From NCBI GenBank assembly GCA_023423405.1, contig JAFAFR010000037.1:124001-188000 (forward strand): a stretch of DNA of 64,000 bases, in the 5' to 3' direction. The notes under the pieces were generated by a model. The model did not search any database, was not told the DNA's origin, and worked only from the letters and a program-made list of their open reading frames with translations. Positions 44,370-53,562 of this stretch are shown here, one piece after another (position 1 is the first letter of the stretch; each line of letters begins with the position of its first letter). The DNA is from Bacteroidota bacterium (lineage in GTDB: Bacteria > Bacteroidota > Bacteroidia > Chitinophagales > Chitinophagaceae). The translations under genes were made by a program, and so were the position numbers.

Positions 44370-47366
44370 TTAAAAGGTTACATTAACTCCCAGGGTGAAA
44401 GTGCGGGTGCTTGGATATTTGTCCCGGTCATCGTCGCCGGGCGCAAGTCCCAGCCGGTTCACTTCGGGATCAATTCCCTTATACCCGGTGATGGTAAGGG
44501 AGTTTAGCATGGAAGCATACACCCTGGCGTTCTTAACAACCTTTCCAATAGTACCGACATTATATCCCAACGTGATGTTGTCAATTTTCCAGAAATCACC
44601 ATCTTCAATGTAATAGCTATTGAATTCGAGTGGCATGTTTTTGCTCAAAGGCACTTTTCCAAACACATTGTCTGTTACACTTTTCAACTGGTTATACTGC
44701 GTACGGCCGGGGTTTTCGTAGTACATGCGTTGAAAATTCAATATCTGGAAACCAAATGCGCCCCTCATGGTTATGCCCAAATCAAATTTTTTGTACCGGA
44801 AGTTGTTATTCCAACCTGCATAGTGCTTCGGCAGGCCATTGCCCAGTACTTTCTTGTCTTCAAAAGCATGGGGAAAATCTGCATAAGCCTGGGGCTTCCC
44901 GTCCCTTCCCTCGTAGATCCATTCGCCGCTTTCAGAAACGTCCACCACTTTAAAGCCGTAGAATTCACCGATTGCTCTTCCTACGCGCAGCAGGTGGGTA
45001 GAAGTCTGGATCGGCTCGCCAGTGTACCCGGTTTCCTGAAAGTCGTTAGTAGTCTTGTATTGCTCATTGGAGAGGCTTACCAGTTTGTTGGCATTGGTTG
45101 AATAATTGACAGAAGTCGACCATTCAAAATCCTTCTTTGAAATGGGGACATAGTTGATCATAATTTCGAGTCCTTTGTTGTCCATTACGCCCACGTTTGC
45201 AGTGGTAGTTGCAACCAGGTTGGGTGGTGTGGGTACCGAATAGTCGTACAATAGCCCATCTACCCTTCTCTTATAGAAATCAATCGATCCGCTCAGCTTT
45301 CCTTTAAACATGGAGAAGTCGAGTCCCAGGTTTGTCTCCCTTTTTTCTTCCCAGCGCAGGTTGGGGTTGGGGTTCTGAAATGGTACCAGTTGCGGAACCC
45401 AGGCTCCGTTGTACAAAGTATACCCACTATAGGAGATCAGGTTTACGCCAAGGAAAAGTGAGCTGGGCGGCGTTCCGGTAACACCGTACCCTGCCCTCAA
45501 TTTCAGGTCGTCAAATATTTCCTGGCCGTCCATGAATTTCTCGCGGGTTATCCGCCAGCCGACGGACACGGCGGGGAAGGAACCCCAGGGTTCATTGGCG
45601 CCATAAAGCGCCGAGGTGGCCTCCCTGCGAAGGCTTGCCATCAACAGGTATTTTTCCTGGTAAGAGTAGGTAACACGGCCGAAAAAGCCGATCAGGTTCC
45701 GGTCTGTCTTGCTGCTGTTAATGGGTGTCTGGCCTGTTTTGATCGCGTTTCCCAGTTCAATATTGTTATAGGTAAAAACATCTGTTGGAAAATCCCAGTT
45801 CTGCATCCAGAATCCTTCATTTGACTGTTCCTGGTAAGAGTATCCACCCAATACAGAGAAATTGTGGTCACCCCAATTCCTGCTGTAGTTGGCTGTCAGT
45901 TCCATCAGGTTTTCTATATACTCCGTGGAACCCCTTGAAGCGAAACCGTTCCTGGTATCCCGGACAGTTGAGATGTGTTTTTTTGACTCGGCATATCCCC
46001 TTGTTTCGTTGAATTTGGTTCTTGAAAACAAACCGGTAAGCGTAAGACCCTGCATAGGATTTAAGATCACCGTTCCTGCGATCCTGGTGTTCTGGCTACT
46101 GTTCAATCCATCACTTTCCATGATCCGGCTGATCGGGTTTTCATACAAATAGATGCCTGTTTGCTCATGCCATGAACCATCGGCATTTTTTACCGGTGCA
46201 GTTGGATTCCTGATCAGTGCCTGCCGGTAGGAATAGCCGTTAAAGCTGTATCCATCACCGGTGGTAGTATACTTGGTATCCGTACTCAACAAATTGAAAT
46301 TGAATTTCAGCTTGCCCTCCCACATGGAATGATTGATATCGAACCGCCCGTTAATAGCCCTGTTGTCGGATTTCAACATAATGCCCTGGAAGGAACGGTA
46401 GTTAAAATTGGCGATATAATTGGTCTGCGCATTACCTCCCCTGAAAGAAAGATTGTGCACATTTGATATGGGTGTCCTGGTGATTTCATCTATCCAATCG
46501 GTGCTGGTGCCGAGGTCGTCGAATGCGACACCTTCGCTTTTTAACTGGCGGTATTCCTCTGCATTCAGCATTTCAGGTCTTCTGGCAATTTTCTGTGTGC
46601 TCACGTAGCCGCTGTATTCGAGTGACTGCAGGCGCCCGTTGGATTTCCGGGTGGTGATAAGGATTACCCCGTTTGTGCCACGGGTTCCATAGATCGCGGC
46701 GGCAGCTCCGTCTTTCAATACATCCATCGACTCAATATCTTCAGGAGCCACGGTTCTGAGATTGCCAGGAATACCGTCGATCAGGATCAGCGGCTGGGAG
46801 CTGGAATTGATGGTATTGATACCTCTCAGTATGATCTGCGAGTTGACGGTCGGGTCACCGCTTGGTGAAGCTACTGTCAGGCCTGCCACCTTACCTTGCA
46901 ATAACTGTCCCGCATCATTAACGGCGCCTTTTACGAATTCCTTGGATTTCACAGTGGCAACGGCCGCTGTTACTTCTTTTTTCTTCTGGGTTCCGTAACC
47001 GATCACCACCACCTCGTTCAGGTCCACTGAACTGCGGAGCAGTGAAATGGAGAAACTGGATTCGGCGCCGACATTGATCTCCTGGCTGGCATAGCCGGAA
47101 CTACTGACTACCAGCACACCTCCTTCATCAGGAATATTCAGGGAAAACTTACCATTGGCATCTGTAACTGTACCATATGTGCTGCCTTTCAGCATCACCG
47201 ATACACCTTCCAATGCCTTGCCGGTTCCTTTATCGATGATTGTACCGGTAATGGGTCTAGCAATGGAGAAATAATTGAAATGATTTTCGGCAAATGTGGT
47301 AGCGGGAAGGCAAATAACTACCATCATGAGAAGAAAATACCAGATTGGCACCTTACTCATATGCAA
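44370..47366 (-). CDS. SusC/RagA-family TonB-dependent transporter (second locus)
   Basis: 998 aa. Signal peptide to about residue 26, carboxypeptidase-regulatory-like domain about 36-115 (GTGKALEGVSVMLKGSTYG), plug with EVVVIGYGTQKKKEVTAAVA, PLILIDGIPG and MDVLKDGAAAAIYGTRGTNG, then the barrel ending TFTLGVNVTF. No STN domain, and no sigma/FecR genes nearby, so control must differ from the first locus; the AraC regulator at 52684 is one candidate. The ATG two codons in (47360) is an alternative start. Confidence 0.95.
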   Translation of the reverse strand: MHMSKVPIWYFLLMMVVICLPATTFAENHFNYFSIARPITGTIIDKGTGKALEGVSVMLKGSTYGTVTDANGKFSLNIPDEGGVLVVSSSGYASQEINVGAESSFSISLLRSSVDLNEVVVIGYGTQKKKEVTAAVATVKSKEFVKGAVNDAGQLLQGKVAGLTVASPSGDPTVNSQIILRGINTINSSSQPLILIDGIPGNLRTVAPEDIESMDVLKDGAAAAIYGTRGTNGVILITTRKSNGRLQSLEYSGYVSTQKIARRPEMLNAEEYRQLKSEGVAFDDLGTSTDWIDEITRTPISNVHNLSFRGGNAQTNYIANFNYRSFQGIMLKSDNRAINGRFDINHSMWEGKLKFNFNLLSTDTKYTTTGDGYSFNGYSYRQALIRNPTAPVKNADGSWHEQTGIYLYENPISRIMESDGLNSSQNTRIAGTVILNPMQGLTLTGLFSRTKFNETRGYAESKKHISTVRDTRNGFASRGSTEYIENLMELTANYSRNWGDHNFSVLGGYSYQEQSNEGFWMQNWDFPTDVFTYNNIELGNAIKTGQTPINSSKTDRNLIGFFGRVTYSYQEKYLLMASLRREATSALYGANEPWGSFPAVSVGWRITREKFMDGQEIFDDLKLRAGYGVTGTPPSSLFLGVNLISYSGYTLYNGAWVPQLVPFQNPNPNLRWEEKRETNLGLDFSMFKGKLSGSIDFYKRRVDGLLYDYSVPTPPNLVATTTANVGVMDNKGLEIMINYVPISKKDFEWSTSVNYSTNANKLVSLSNEQYKTTNDFQETGYTGEPIQTSTHLLRVGRAIGEFYGFKVVDVSESGEWIYEGRDGKPQAYADFPHAFEDKKVLGNGLPKHYAGWNNNFRYKKFDLGITMRGAFGFQILNFQRMYYENPGRTQYNQLKSVTDNVFGKVPLSKNMPLEFNSYYIEDGDFWKIDNITLGYNVGTIGKVVKNARVYASMLNSLTITGYKGIDPEVNRLGLAPGDDDRDKYPSTRTFTLGVNVTF

Positions 47367-47464
47367 GCAACGTTTAGGTTTGGAAATATGTTACTTAAAG
47401 CTAGTTCTAATCAATAGTCATCTATAGGATGGTATTAACCAAGAACTATGCAATATTATCCCAA

Positions 47465-47502
47465 TTTACAAATTAAGTGTCATTTTGATACTTATTTGTA
47501 AA
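47465..47502. repeat. Imperfect inverted repeat at the esterase stop codon
   Basis: TTTACAAATTAAGT (47465-47478) can pair with ACTTATTTGTAAA (47490-47502) with one bulge. It lacks a U-run for the minus strand, so it may protect the 3' end of the esterase message or bind a regulator ahead of the SusC gene. Confidence 0.5.
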
Positions 47503-48301
47503 AAATATTTTGCCCGAAGAACTCGAGCGATCGGATAATGTTCCTTTCCCAGTATGCCCATTCATGAGACCCGGGCCATTCCGCATATATGTGTTTTATA
47601 CACTTATTACTCAATCTTTTATGCAAAAGCCTGTTCCCTTCTATAAGGATATCGTCTGTTCCACAGTCGAAATAGATCGGCGGCAACGCTGCTCCCGCAG
47701 CCTCCATCATTAAAAACAGGTCTTCTTCCGCCGGATCATCCACCCGGTAGGCCGACAGGTCCTCCTCCACGAATAAGGCCATTTCCGCCAGCCTCGTGAT
47801 CGATGAATGCGCCGCAATGGCCCTGAACCGGTCATGGTATTTGACTCCCAGGCGCAGTGCGCCATAACCGCCCATGGAAAGCCCGGTGATGAACAGCGGC
47901 GACTGTTCAGTTACAGCCGGCACCAGCTCCCTTACCAGCGCGGGAACATCGTCCGCGATCCAACTTTCCGCATCGAACGGACCATGTTTCATATATCCCG
48001 ACCCGTCGCCCCACAGCCCGTCGGAAGGCATTGCCATCACCATGGGAGGAACAATGCCCTGCTCCATCCATTCCAGCATCCGGATATGCAGTCCCGTTTT
48101 CAGCGGCCAGCTCCAGGCGCTTCCATATACCCCGTGTAATAATATTACCAATGGACAATCCTTTACCTCCTCTACACCGGGAGGTACAAAAAGAGAACAG
48201 TCGGCCCTTCCTTTCAAATGGGCCGACTTAACTGTCACGAAACGCAGATTGTCTCTCTCAAAACGTGGATCAGATACTTCTACTGTGTGAAATCTGCTCA
48301 T
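47492..48301 (-). CDS. Esterase D-type alpha/beta hydrolase
   Basis: 269 aa, no signal peptide, cytosolic. The nucleophile is Ser142 in GLSMGGYGALR; VILLHGVYGSAWSW is the oxyanion-hole loop, and SHEW near residue 255 supplies the His. The family (putative esterase, PF00756-type) includes S-formylglutathione hydrolases, feruloyl esterases and others. Overlap by 4 nt with the alcohol dehydrogenase gene shows co-translation, and the dehydrogenase/esterase pairing resembles formaldehyde-oxidation modules. Confidence 0.82.
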   Translation of the reverse strand: MSRFHTVEVSDPRFERDNLRFVTVKSAHLKGRADCSLFVPPGVEEVKDCPLVILLHGVYGSAWSWPLKTGLHIRMLEWMEQGIVPPMVMAMPSDGLWGDGSGYMKHGPFDAESWIADDVPALVRELVPAVTEQSPLFITGLSMGGYGALRLGVKYHDRFRAIAAHSSITRLAEMALFVEEDLSAYRVDDPAEEDLFLMMEAAGAALPPIYFDCGTDDILIEGNRLLHKRLSNKCIKHIYAEWPGSHEWAYWERNIIRSLEFFGQNIFYK

Positions 48302-49422
48302 TCGAATACGATTACACCTTTTGCATTTCTGCCATTCAATAAATCATCAAACGCCTTTCCCAGGTCCTGGATCGGATAGGTCCTCGTGATCATTTCTTCC
48401 AGCAGCAGGTCGCCTGTCTCATACAGGCGGACCAGTTCCGGAAAATCACGGTTGGGCCGGCATTTGCCATACAGTGGATTGATATAAATTTTGTCCCATT
48501 CAAACAGCCGCATGTCAATCGTGATCTCCTGTTCTATGCCACTTACCTGCACAGCGGTGCCGGCGTTACGGACCATGGCCAGCGGGGAAGCGCCAAGAGC
48601 AGGAACGGCCGTGCATTCAAACGCATAGTCTGCCATCCGGCCGCCCAGCATTTCTTTCACCTGTTCCGCCGCATCTAATAAAAGTAAATCTCCGCGATCG
48701 GCTTGTATAATATCGGTAACACCATATTGCCGTGACATCTCAAGTCTTTCCCTATTCAGGTCAATGGCAATAATCCGGGCGGCTCCGGCAATTCTGGCGC
48801 CCTGCACTACATTCAGTCCAACTCCTCCAACCCCGATCACTACAACTGTTGAATCCTTTTTTACTTTCGCCGCATGTATCGCGGAACCATATCCTGTCAT
48901 CACGCCGCAACTGATGATACTGGCGGCTGCAAAAGACATGGTTACCGACTGGTTTATCACCAAAGCCGATTGTTTCACGAGGGTATATCCGGAGATGGTT
49001 CCAATATTAAAGGATCGTAGTATCGGCTCTCCTTTGTACAGAGTGCCTTCGAGATGTGCATGCCCCGGCGTATAACCATTGCCTCCCGCCACCACCGGGG
49101 AGTTCTCTTCGCAGATATGTTCGTTTCCTTCGCGGCATTGAAAACAATGCCCACAGGGCGTTGCCCAATTCAGGATCACTTTGTCTCCGGGATGCAGGTT
49201 TCTGACAGCCGAACCTGTTTTAACCACGATACCTGCACCCTCATGTCCCAGCACCAATGGCTTTCCCCAGTTCAGAGAATCATAGTCTGTATGACACAGC
49301 CCGGCAGCTTTGATCTGCACCAGCACTTCATCTGCTGCCGGTTCTCCTACTACTATTTCTTCTATTGAAAAAGATCCTTTCCCATCGGCAATTGCCGCCA
49401 GGCATTTTATGGGTATTTGCAT
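48298..49422 (-). CDS. Zinc-dependent alcohol dehydrogenase (class III-like)
   Basis: NAD-dependent MDR-family dehydrogenase, 374 aa, cytosolic. Catalytic zinc ligands Cys43 and His60-Glu61 (GLCHTDYDS, VLGHEGAG), structural zinc cysteines 90, 93, 96 and 104 (CGHCFQCREGNEHIC), and the nucleotide-binding VVIGVGGVGLNVVQGA. The structural zinc lobe and length fit the class III/aryl-alcohol branch. Substrate unknown; glutathione-type or other thiol adducts of formaldehyde are one possibility given the esterase next door. One base separates it from the dioxygenase gene. Confidence 0.9.
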   Translation of the reverse strand: MQIPIKCLAAIADGKGSFSIEEIVVGEPAADEVLVQIKAAGLCHTDYDSLNWGKPLVLGHEGAGIVVKTGSAVRNLHPGDKVILNWATPCGHCFQCREGNEHICEENSPVVAGGNGYTPGHAHLEGTLYKGEPILRSFNIGTISGYTLVKQSALVINQSVTMSFAAASIISCGVMTGYGSAIHAAKVKKDSTVVVIGVGGVGLNVVQGARIAGAARIIAIDLNRERLEMSRQYGVTDIIQADRGDLLLLDAAEQVKEMLGGRMADYAFECTAVPALGASPLAMVRNAGTAVQVSGIEQEITIDMRLFEWDKIYINPLYGKCRPNRDFPELVRLYETGDLLLEEMITRTYPIQDLGKAFDDLLNGRNAKGVIVFE

Positions 49423-49423
49423 A

Positions 49424-50242
49424 TTATAATACGAGCGGGTTGAGGTCTGTGCTCACAAAACTACCCACGGGTCCGTCTCTGAGCCATGTCTTCAGATCGT
49501 TCACCTGCCATTTATGCCTGGGCTCAGTTATTTTTGCACCATCTGCCACATAGATGATCGTCATCACTTCACGCATGCGTTCTGAACTGTTTCCCGGCGC
49601 CTTGTGGATGGTAAAGCCATAGTGCCAGGTGGCATCACCTGCTTCCATGGTTATGGGACGGCTGATCGCGAATCCCTTTTCCTTCACATAGTCGTCAAAC
49701 TCCTTTTCAGACTCATCGGAAATCTCAAAATCAAAAACAGCTCCGTTGGTATGTGATCCCGACGCAAAAGTCAGCATACCCATATCTTCATTGATATCCA
49801 CCAATGGCATCCACATGGTTACCGTATTATGGGTGTCAATAGGCCAGTAATACTGGTCCTGGTGCCAGGGCGTGGGTCCACCACCAGGTTCTTTGAGAAG
49901 AGCCTGGTCATGATAGATCCGAACGTTGTCAACGCCTAACAGATCCGCCGCGATTTTCGCAAAGCGTTTTGCAAGTGTGAATTTTCTTACCTGTTCATCA
50001 TTTGTCCAGAGATTCATGATCTGCAGGAAGGCTTTGCCATAGGTATCGCGTTCCTCCAGCTTTCTTTTTTCCGTGTTCTGCCTTTCCGCCGCTTTCAGGA
50101 TCACACTGCGATAAGCTTCCAGCTCATCACGGTTCAGAATGTTCCGAAGCAGGGTATGTCCTTTTTCGCGAAATTCATCGATCCGTTCCTGCCGGACCTC
50201 ATAATTGGCATCCAGTGCGGGAAGTGCTGCAATCTTTTCCAT
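49424..50242 (-). CDS. Phytanoyl-CoA dioxygenase (PhyH)-family Fe(II)/2-oxoglutarate oxygenase
   Basis: 272 aa, soluble. Iron ligands His127 and Asp129 in the HxD motif (PWHQDQYYWP), with the distal His near residue 206 in ATWHYGFTIH and the 2-oxoglutarate-binding Arg in NSSERMREV. MWMPLVDINEDMGML and FASGSH are typical of the family. Such enzymes hydroxylate, and some demethylate, small molecules. It is the second gene of a tight four-gene operon after GH127 (4-nt gap). Confidence 0.9.
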   Translation of the reverse strand: MEKIAALPALDANYEVRQERIDEFREKGHTLLRNILNRDELEAYRSVILKAAERQNTEKRKLEERDTYGKAFLQIMNLWTNDEQVRKFTLAKRFAKIAADLLGVDNVRIYHDQALLKEPGGGPTPWHQDQYYWPIDTHNTVTMWMPLVDINEDMGMLTFASGSHTNGAVFDFEISDESEKEFDDYVKEKGFAISRPITMEAGDATWHYGFTIHKAPGNSSERMREVMTIIYVADGAKITEPRHKWQVNDLKTWLRDGPVGSFVSTDLNPLVL

Positions 50243-50246
50243 AAAT

Positions 50247-52565
50247 TTATTTTTTTGTTGTATTCTTTACCAACCGGCATCCATAGACGCCACCGGCCAT
50301 CTTGCCCGGCTTTGCCTGGAACCTTACGGTTATTTTATCCTTGTCTTTTAACAATGCACCCGGGATCTCATAGGCGACGTCGAAAAATTTACCAGGAGCA
50401 TTCTGCTCAAGATCCTGGCTGGCGATCTTCACGGAATTAACCAGTATGTCAAATGACCGGTTGCCGCGATCATCCCCCCAATAAGTACACACCAGTCTTG
50501 CTGATCCTGCTTTTTTGGTATCGAGCTCAAAGGAAAACCATCCACCGTCTGTCGCATCCCTGTAACGCCTGCCAAAAGCCTCTCCGGTATTGGTTTTACT
50601 GCCTTCAAATGCATGATCCCTTTCGGGTTGCATTTCACCCAGCCGCATGATGTCAAGCGTATTTTTTTCGATCTCCCGCGCGGCTTTTCTGGCGGCATCA
50701 AATGATTTCTTTTGTTCCTTCCAGGCAGCCGGACTAAACTGGTCCCAATACACTGCATAATACTTATCGTACACCTGGTAAAAAGGCATCATGCTCACTG
50801 CTCCCGGGTAACTGGCCGTTGTACGAAAGACCAGCGGTTTATCTTTTTCTGCCTTTACCGATGCGGCCTCATTTCCGCTGGCTGTTACCAATACAGGGAT
50901 CCCGGTTGGATCGGGGTTTTTGTCGCCCAATATGGCAGCCAATACCAGCGGCCCATACAGGAAAGCAGTTTTCGAATTATTGTCCGGCATCTTTTCCGTA
51001 TAGACCGACATAGGTGTTCTGAAACTGATGCGATCGCCATTTTGCCAGCGCCTGCTGATGGATATATAGGAACCCGGAGCCGCGTTTATTTTTTCCTGCT
51101 TTCCGTTGACAAAAACCGTTGCATCTTTTGACCAGGAAGGATACCGGAAATGAATTGTCTGGTCCCATCCGCCTGCCGGCGCTTTTACGGTGACCACCAT
51201 ACTGTCTGCCGACGGAAACGCCGTTTCCAGCTTTAGCGCTTTCTCCGCATCGACCGTCAGCACCGAGGAAATAAAAAGATTTATGTATATCGACTGGTCG
51301 CTGCCACGGAAGAATATATGGTCGGCATATTTCACGTGATTCTCCATACCGGTACCGGTACAGCACCAGAACGAATCGAAAGGTTTTCCATAGGTTTTTT
51401 TACCGCCCGAAACCAGTGGTACGTAATAGGTGGTCATGCCCGTTTCGGGGTGTATGGAGGCCAGGATATGATTGTATAAAGTACGTTCATAGTAGTCCAT
51501 TAACCGCGCCGAAGGCTCCCAGCCAAAAAGATGGGCGGTCAGTTTCAGCATATTGTAAGAGTTGCAGGTTTCCGTGGTATTGCTGCTCAACTGATCAGTG
51601 AATTTGTCGGGCTGGTTAAAAAGTTCATAATTGCTGTTGCCGCCGATGACATAGCTATGATGGTCTACCACCGTGGTCCAGAAAAAGCGGCTGATATCTG
51701 CTTCCTTTGCTGTGCCTGTCAATTCATATTCCAATGCCGAACCGATCACTTTTGGTATCTGTGTATTGGCGTGAATGCCGCCCAGCTTATCAACACCACT
51801 TGCCAGTGGATCCATGATCTGTTGATGATAAAAACGGTTTGACAGTTCCAGGTATTTTTTATTGCCTGTAATGGAATAGACCCTTGCCAGCGATTCTCTG
51901 AGTCCACCATGTTCGCAAGCCAGCACCTTCTGCAACTGTTCTTCCGTCAGGTTTCCAAAAGTATTGCCTATCCAATCACATAAGCCAATAAAAACCGTTT
52001 TCGCCTGCTCATTTCCCGTGTAAGTATACGCATCAATCAGCCCTGCCAAAATCTTGTGAAGGGTATACAGGGGCACCCATCCGCCATTGAGGTCGAAACC
52101 TGCAGACCGTATATCTCCCCTGGCAACCTCTGCAAAAATCCTGTCCTCTTCCGGAATACCGCCAACATAACCTGTTCCTCTTTTTTCCTGGCATCTTGCC
52201 AGTTCCGAAACGATATAATCAACCCGTTCCCGGAAAAGCGGATTGTCAGTGGCTGTATAAGCCATTGCACAGGCGGAGAGATAGTGCCCGAACGCATGTC
52301 CCGAAACCCCCAATGCTTCCCAACCTCCATAAATAGGTGCTTTTACCGGTAGCCCGGCATTTTCGTGAAACCGGTGAAGAAAGCGATCGGGTTCCAGGGA
52401 AAGCAGGTAAGCCAGGTCTTTTTCCATAGCCTGTTTAAAAGGTCCTTCCAGCAGCTTTACCGTACCCGGGGGAAAAGGCTTTGCCTTAATTTGCTGGCTG
52501 TTGACCGGGCTGGTACATAGACCTATAGACAAAGTCAAAAACAGGTATTTATACATGGAAGGCAT
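50247..52565 (-). CDS. GH127-type beta-L-arabinofuranosidase (DUF1680), secreted
   Basis: 772 aa with a signal peptide (LFLTLSIGLCTSPVNSQQ). The alpha/alpha-barrel core follows, with HAFGHYLSACAMAY, HKILAGLIDAY, and the catalytic cysteine region FWCCTGTGMENH near residue 400; the CC and nearby Glu are the zinc-bound nucleophile site of GH127. A C-terminal beta-domain ends in a carbohydrate-binding-like part. Releases L-arabinofuranose from plant glycans in known members, though other specificities exist. ATG 52556 is a possible shorter start. Divergent from the AraC regulator. Confidence 0.9.
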   Translation of the reverse strand: MPSMYKYLFLTLSIGLCTSPVNSQQIKAKPFPPGTVKLLEGPFKQAMEKDLAYLLSLEPDRFLHRFHENAGLPVKAPIYGGWEALGVSGHAFGHYLSACAMAYTATDNPLFRERVDYIVSELARCQEKRGTGYVGGIPEEDRIFAEVARGDIRSAGFDLNGGWVPLYTLHKILAGLIDAYTYTGNEQAKTVFIGLCDWIGNTFGNLTEEQLQKVLACEHGGLRESLARVYSITGNKKYLELSNRFYHQQIMDPLASGVDKLGGIHANTQIPKVIGSALEYELTGTAKEADISRFFWTTVVDHHSYVIGGNSNYELFNQPDKFTDQLSSNTTETCNSYNMLKLTAHLFGWEPSARLMDYYERTLYNHILASIHPETGMTTYYVPLVSGGKKTYGKPFDSFWCCTGTGMENHVKYADHIFFRGSDQSIYINLFISSVLTVDAEKALKLETAFPSADSMVVTVKAPAGGWDQTIHFRYPSWSKDATVFVNGKQEKINAAPGSYISISRRWQNGDRISFRTPMSVYTEKMPDNNSKTAFLYGPLVLAAILGDKNPDPTGIPVLVTASGNEAASVKAEKDKPLVFRTTASYPGAVSMMPFYQVYDKYYAVYWDQFSPAAWKEQKKSFDAARKAAREIEKNTLDIMRLGEMQPERDHAFEGSKTNTGEAFGRRYRDATDGGWFSFELDTKKAGSARLVCTYWGDDRGNRSFDILVNSVKIASQDLEQNAPGKFFDVAYEIPGALLKDKDKITVRFQAKPGKMAGGVYGCRLVKNTTKK

Positions 52566-52627
52566 CCTTTAGCTGCATCAAAGAAAGAATTTGTAGCACT
52601 GTTAAAAAATGATGCATATAGCCGGTT

Positions 52628-52675
52628 TTTGATTTAAATTATCCAAACTCGACTATCTTGGTATAACAAAGGAGA
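52628..52675 (+). promoter_or_regulatory. Promoter and unusual Shine-Dalgarno site of the AraC gene
   Basis: TTTG at 52628-52631 and TATCTTGG at 52654-52661 (one mismatch to TAnnTTTG) are 22 nt apart. AAAGGAGA at 52668-52675, 8 nt before the ATG, is a full Shine-Dalgarno sequence, which is rare in Bacteroidota. Confidence 0.5.
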
Positions 52676-52683
52676 ATTTTGGC

Positions 52684-53562
52684 ATGATAAAAGCATCTTT
52701 TGAGTCCATTCAACAACAGGAGGAGAGTCAGTTGGTGGTAAGGCGGTTTGAATTGGAAGCTTTTACTGCTCCCTATCATTTCCACCCGGAATACGAACTA
52801 ACCCTGATCCTTAAGGGAGAGGGCAAAAGATATGTAGGGAACCACCTCGACGCTTATTACGACGGGGATCTTTGTTTGCTCGGCAGCAACCTGCCCCATT
52901 GCTGGAGAACGGAACCTGTGGTAAAGGGCACCGTGAATGCCATTTCGCTGGTGGTTCATTTTACACCGGATTTTGCAGGAACGACCTTTATGGAGAAACC
53001 CGCCCTGGCCGAAATCAGGCGGCTGCTGCAGAAGAGCATGAGGGGAATAAGATTTCCATCCGAAGGAAATGACCTGGTTCGGAAAAAGATGATGGCCCTG
53101 CTGGAAACCACCAACCAGTTCGAAAGATTGCTGATCTTGCTGGAACTGCTGCACGCCCTTTCCCTGCGATCGGATGTACAACTACTGGATGCAGATTCGG
53201 ACTACCAGCAGAACCCTTCCATCGACCAGCACCGGATTAACCCCGTATTGGCCTATATCATCGACAATTTCCGGGAAGAAGTAAGCCTGGCCGAGGCGGC
53301 CAGGCTTACAAATATGACTACAAATGCTTTCTGTAAATATTTCAAGAAGATCACCCGCAAAACTTTTATGGAACTGGTCATCGAATACCGGCTTAACTAT
53401 GCAACGACACAACTGGTACAAACAGATAAGCCCATTTCTCATATTTGTTTTGAAAGCGGCTTTAACGACAGCACCCATTTCAGCCGCATTTTCAAATCAA
53501 GGATGAAAGCCACTCCCCTTCAATACCGGCAGCAGTTCAGGAAAGAAATGGCTTCCTTATAG
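52684..53562 (+). CDS. AraC-family transcriptional regulator (cupin + HTH)
   Basis: 292 aa. The N-terminal cupin-type sensor (about 25-100) opens with FHPEYELTLILKGEGKRYVG; the C-terminal double HTH covers about 190-288 (SLAEAARLTNMTTNAFCKY, ISHICFESGFNDSTHFSRI, FKSRMKATPLQYR). It is divergent from the GH127 operon, which it most likely activates in response to a sugar. The stop overlaps the end of the PDZ gene by 6 nt. Confidence 0.93.
   Translation: MIKASFESIQQQEESQLVVRRFELEAFTAPYHFHPEYELTLILKGEGKRYVGNHLDAYYDGDLCLLGSNLPHCWRTEPVVKGTVNAISLVVHFTPDFAGTTFMEKPALAEIRRLLQKSMRGIRFPSEGNDLVRKKMMALLETTNQFERLLILLELLHALSLRSDVQLLDADSDYQQNPSIDQHRINPVLAYIIDNFREEVSLAEAARLTNMTTNAFCKYFKKITRKTFMELVIEYRLNYATTQLVQTDKPISHICFESGFNDSTHFSRIFKSRMKATPLQYRQQFRKEMASL

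Noticed and set aside
47370..47385. Possible second LacI-type operator before the second SusC gene
   Set aside because: Only a half site (CAACGTTT) is present; it is not palindromic.
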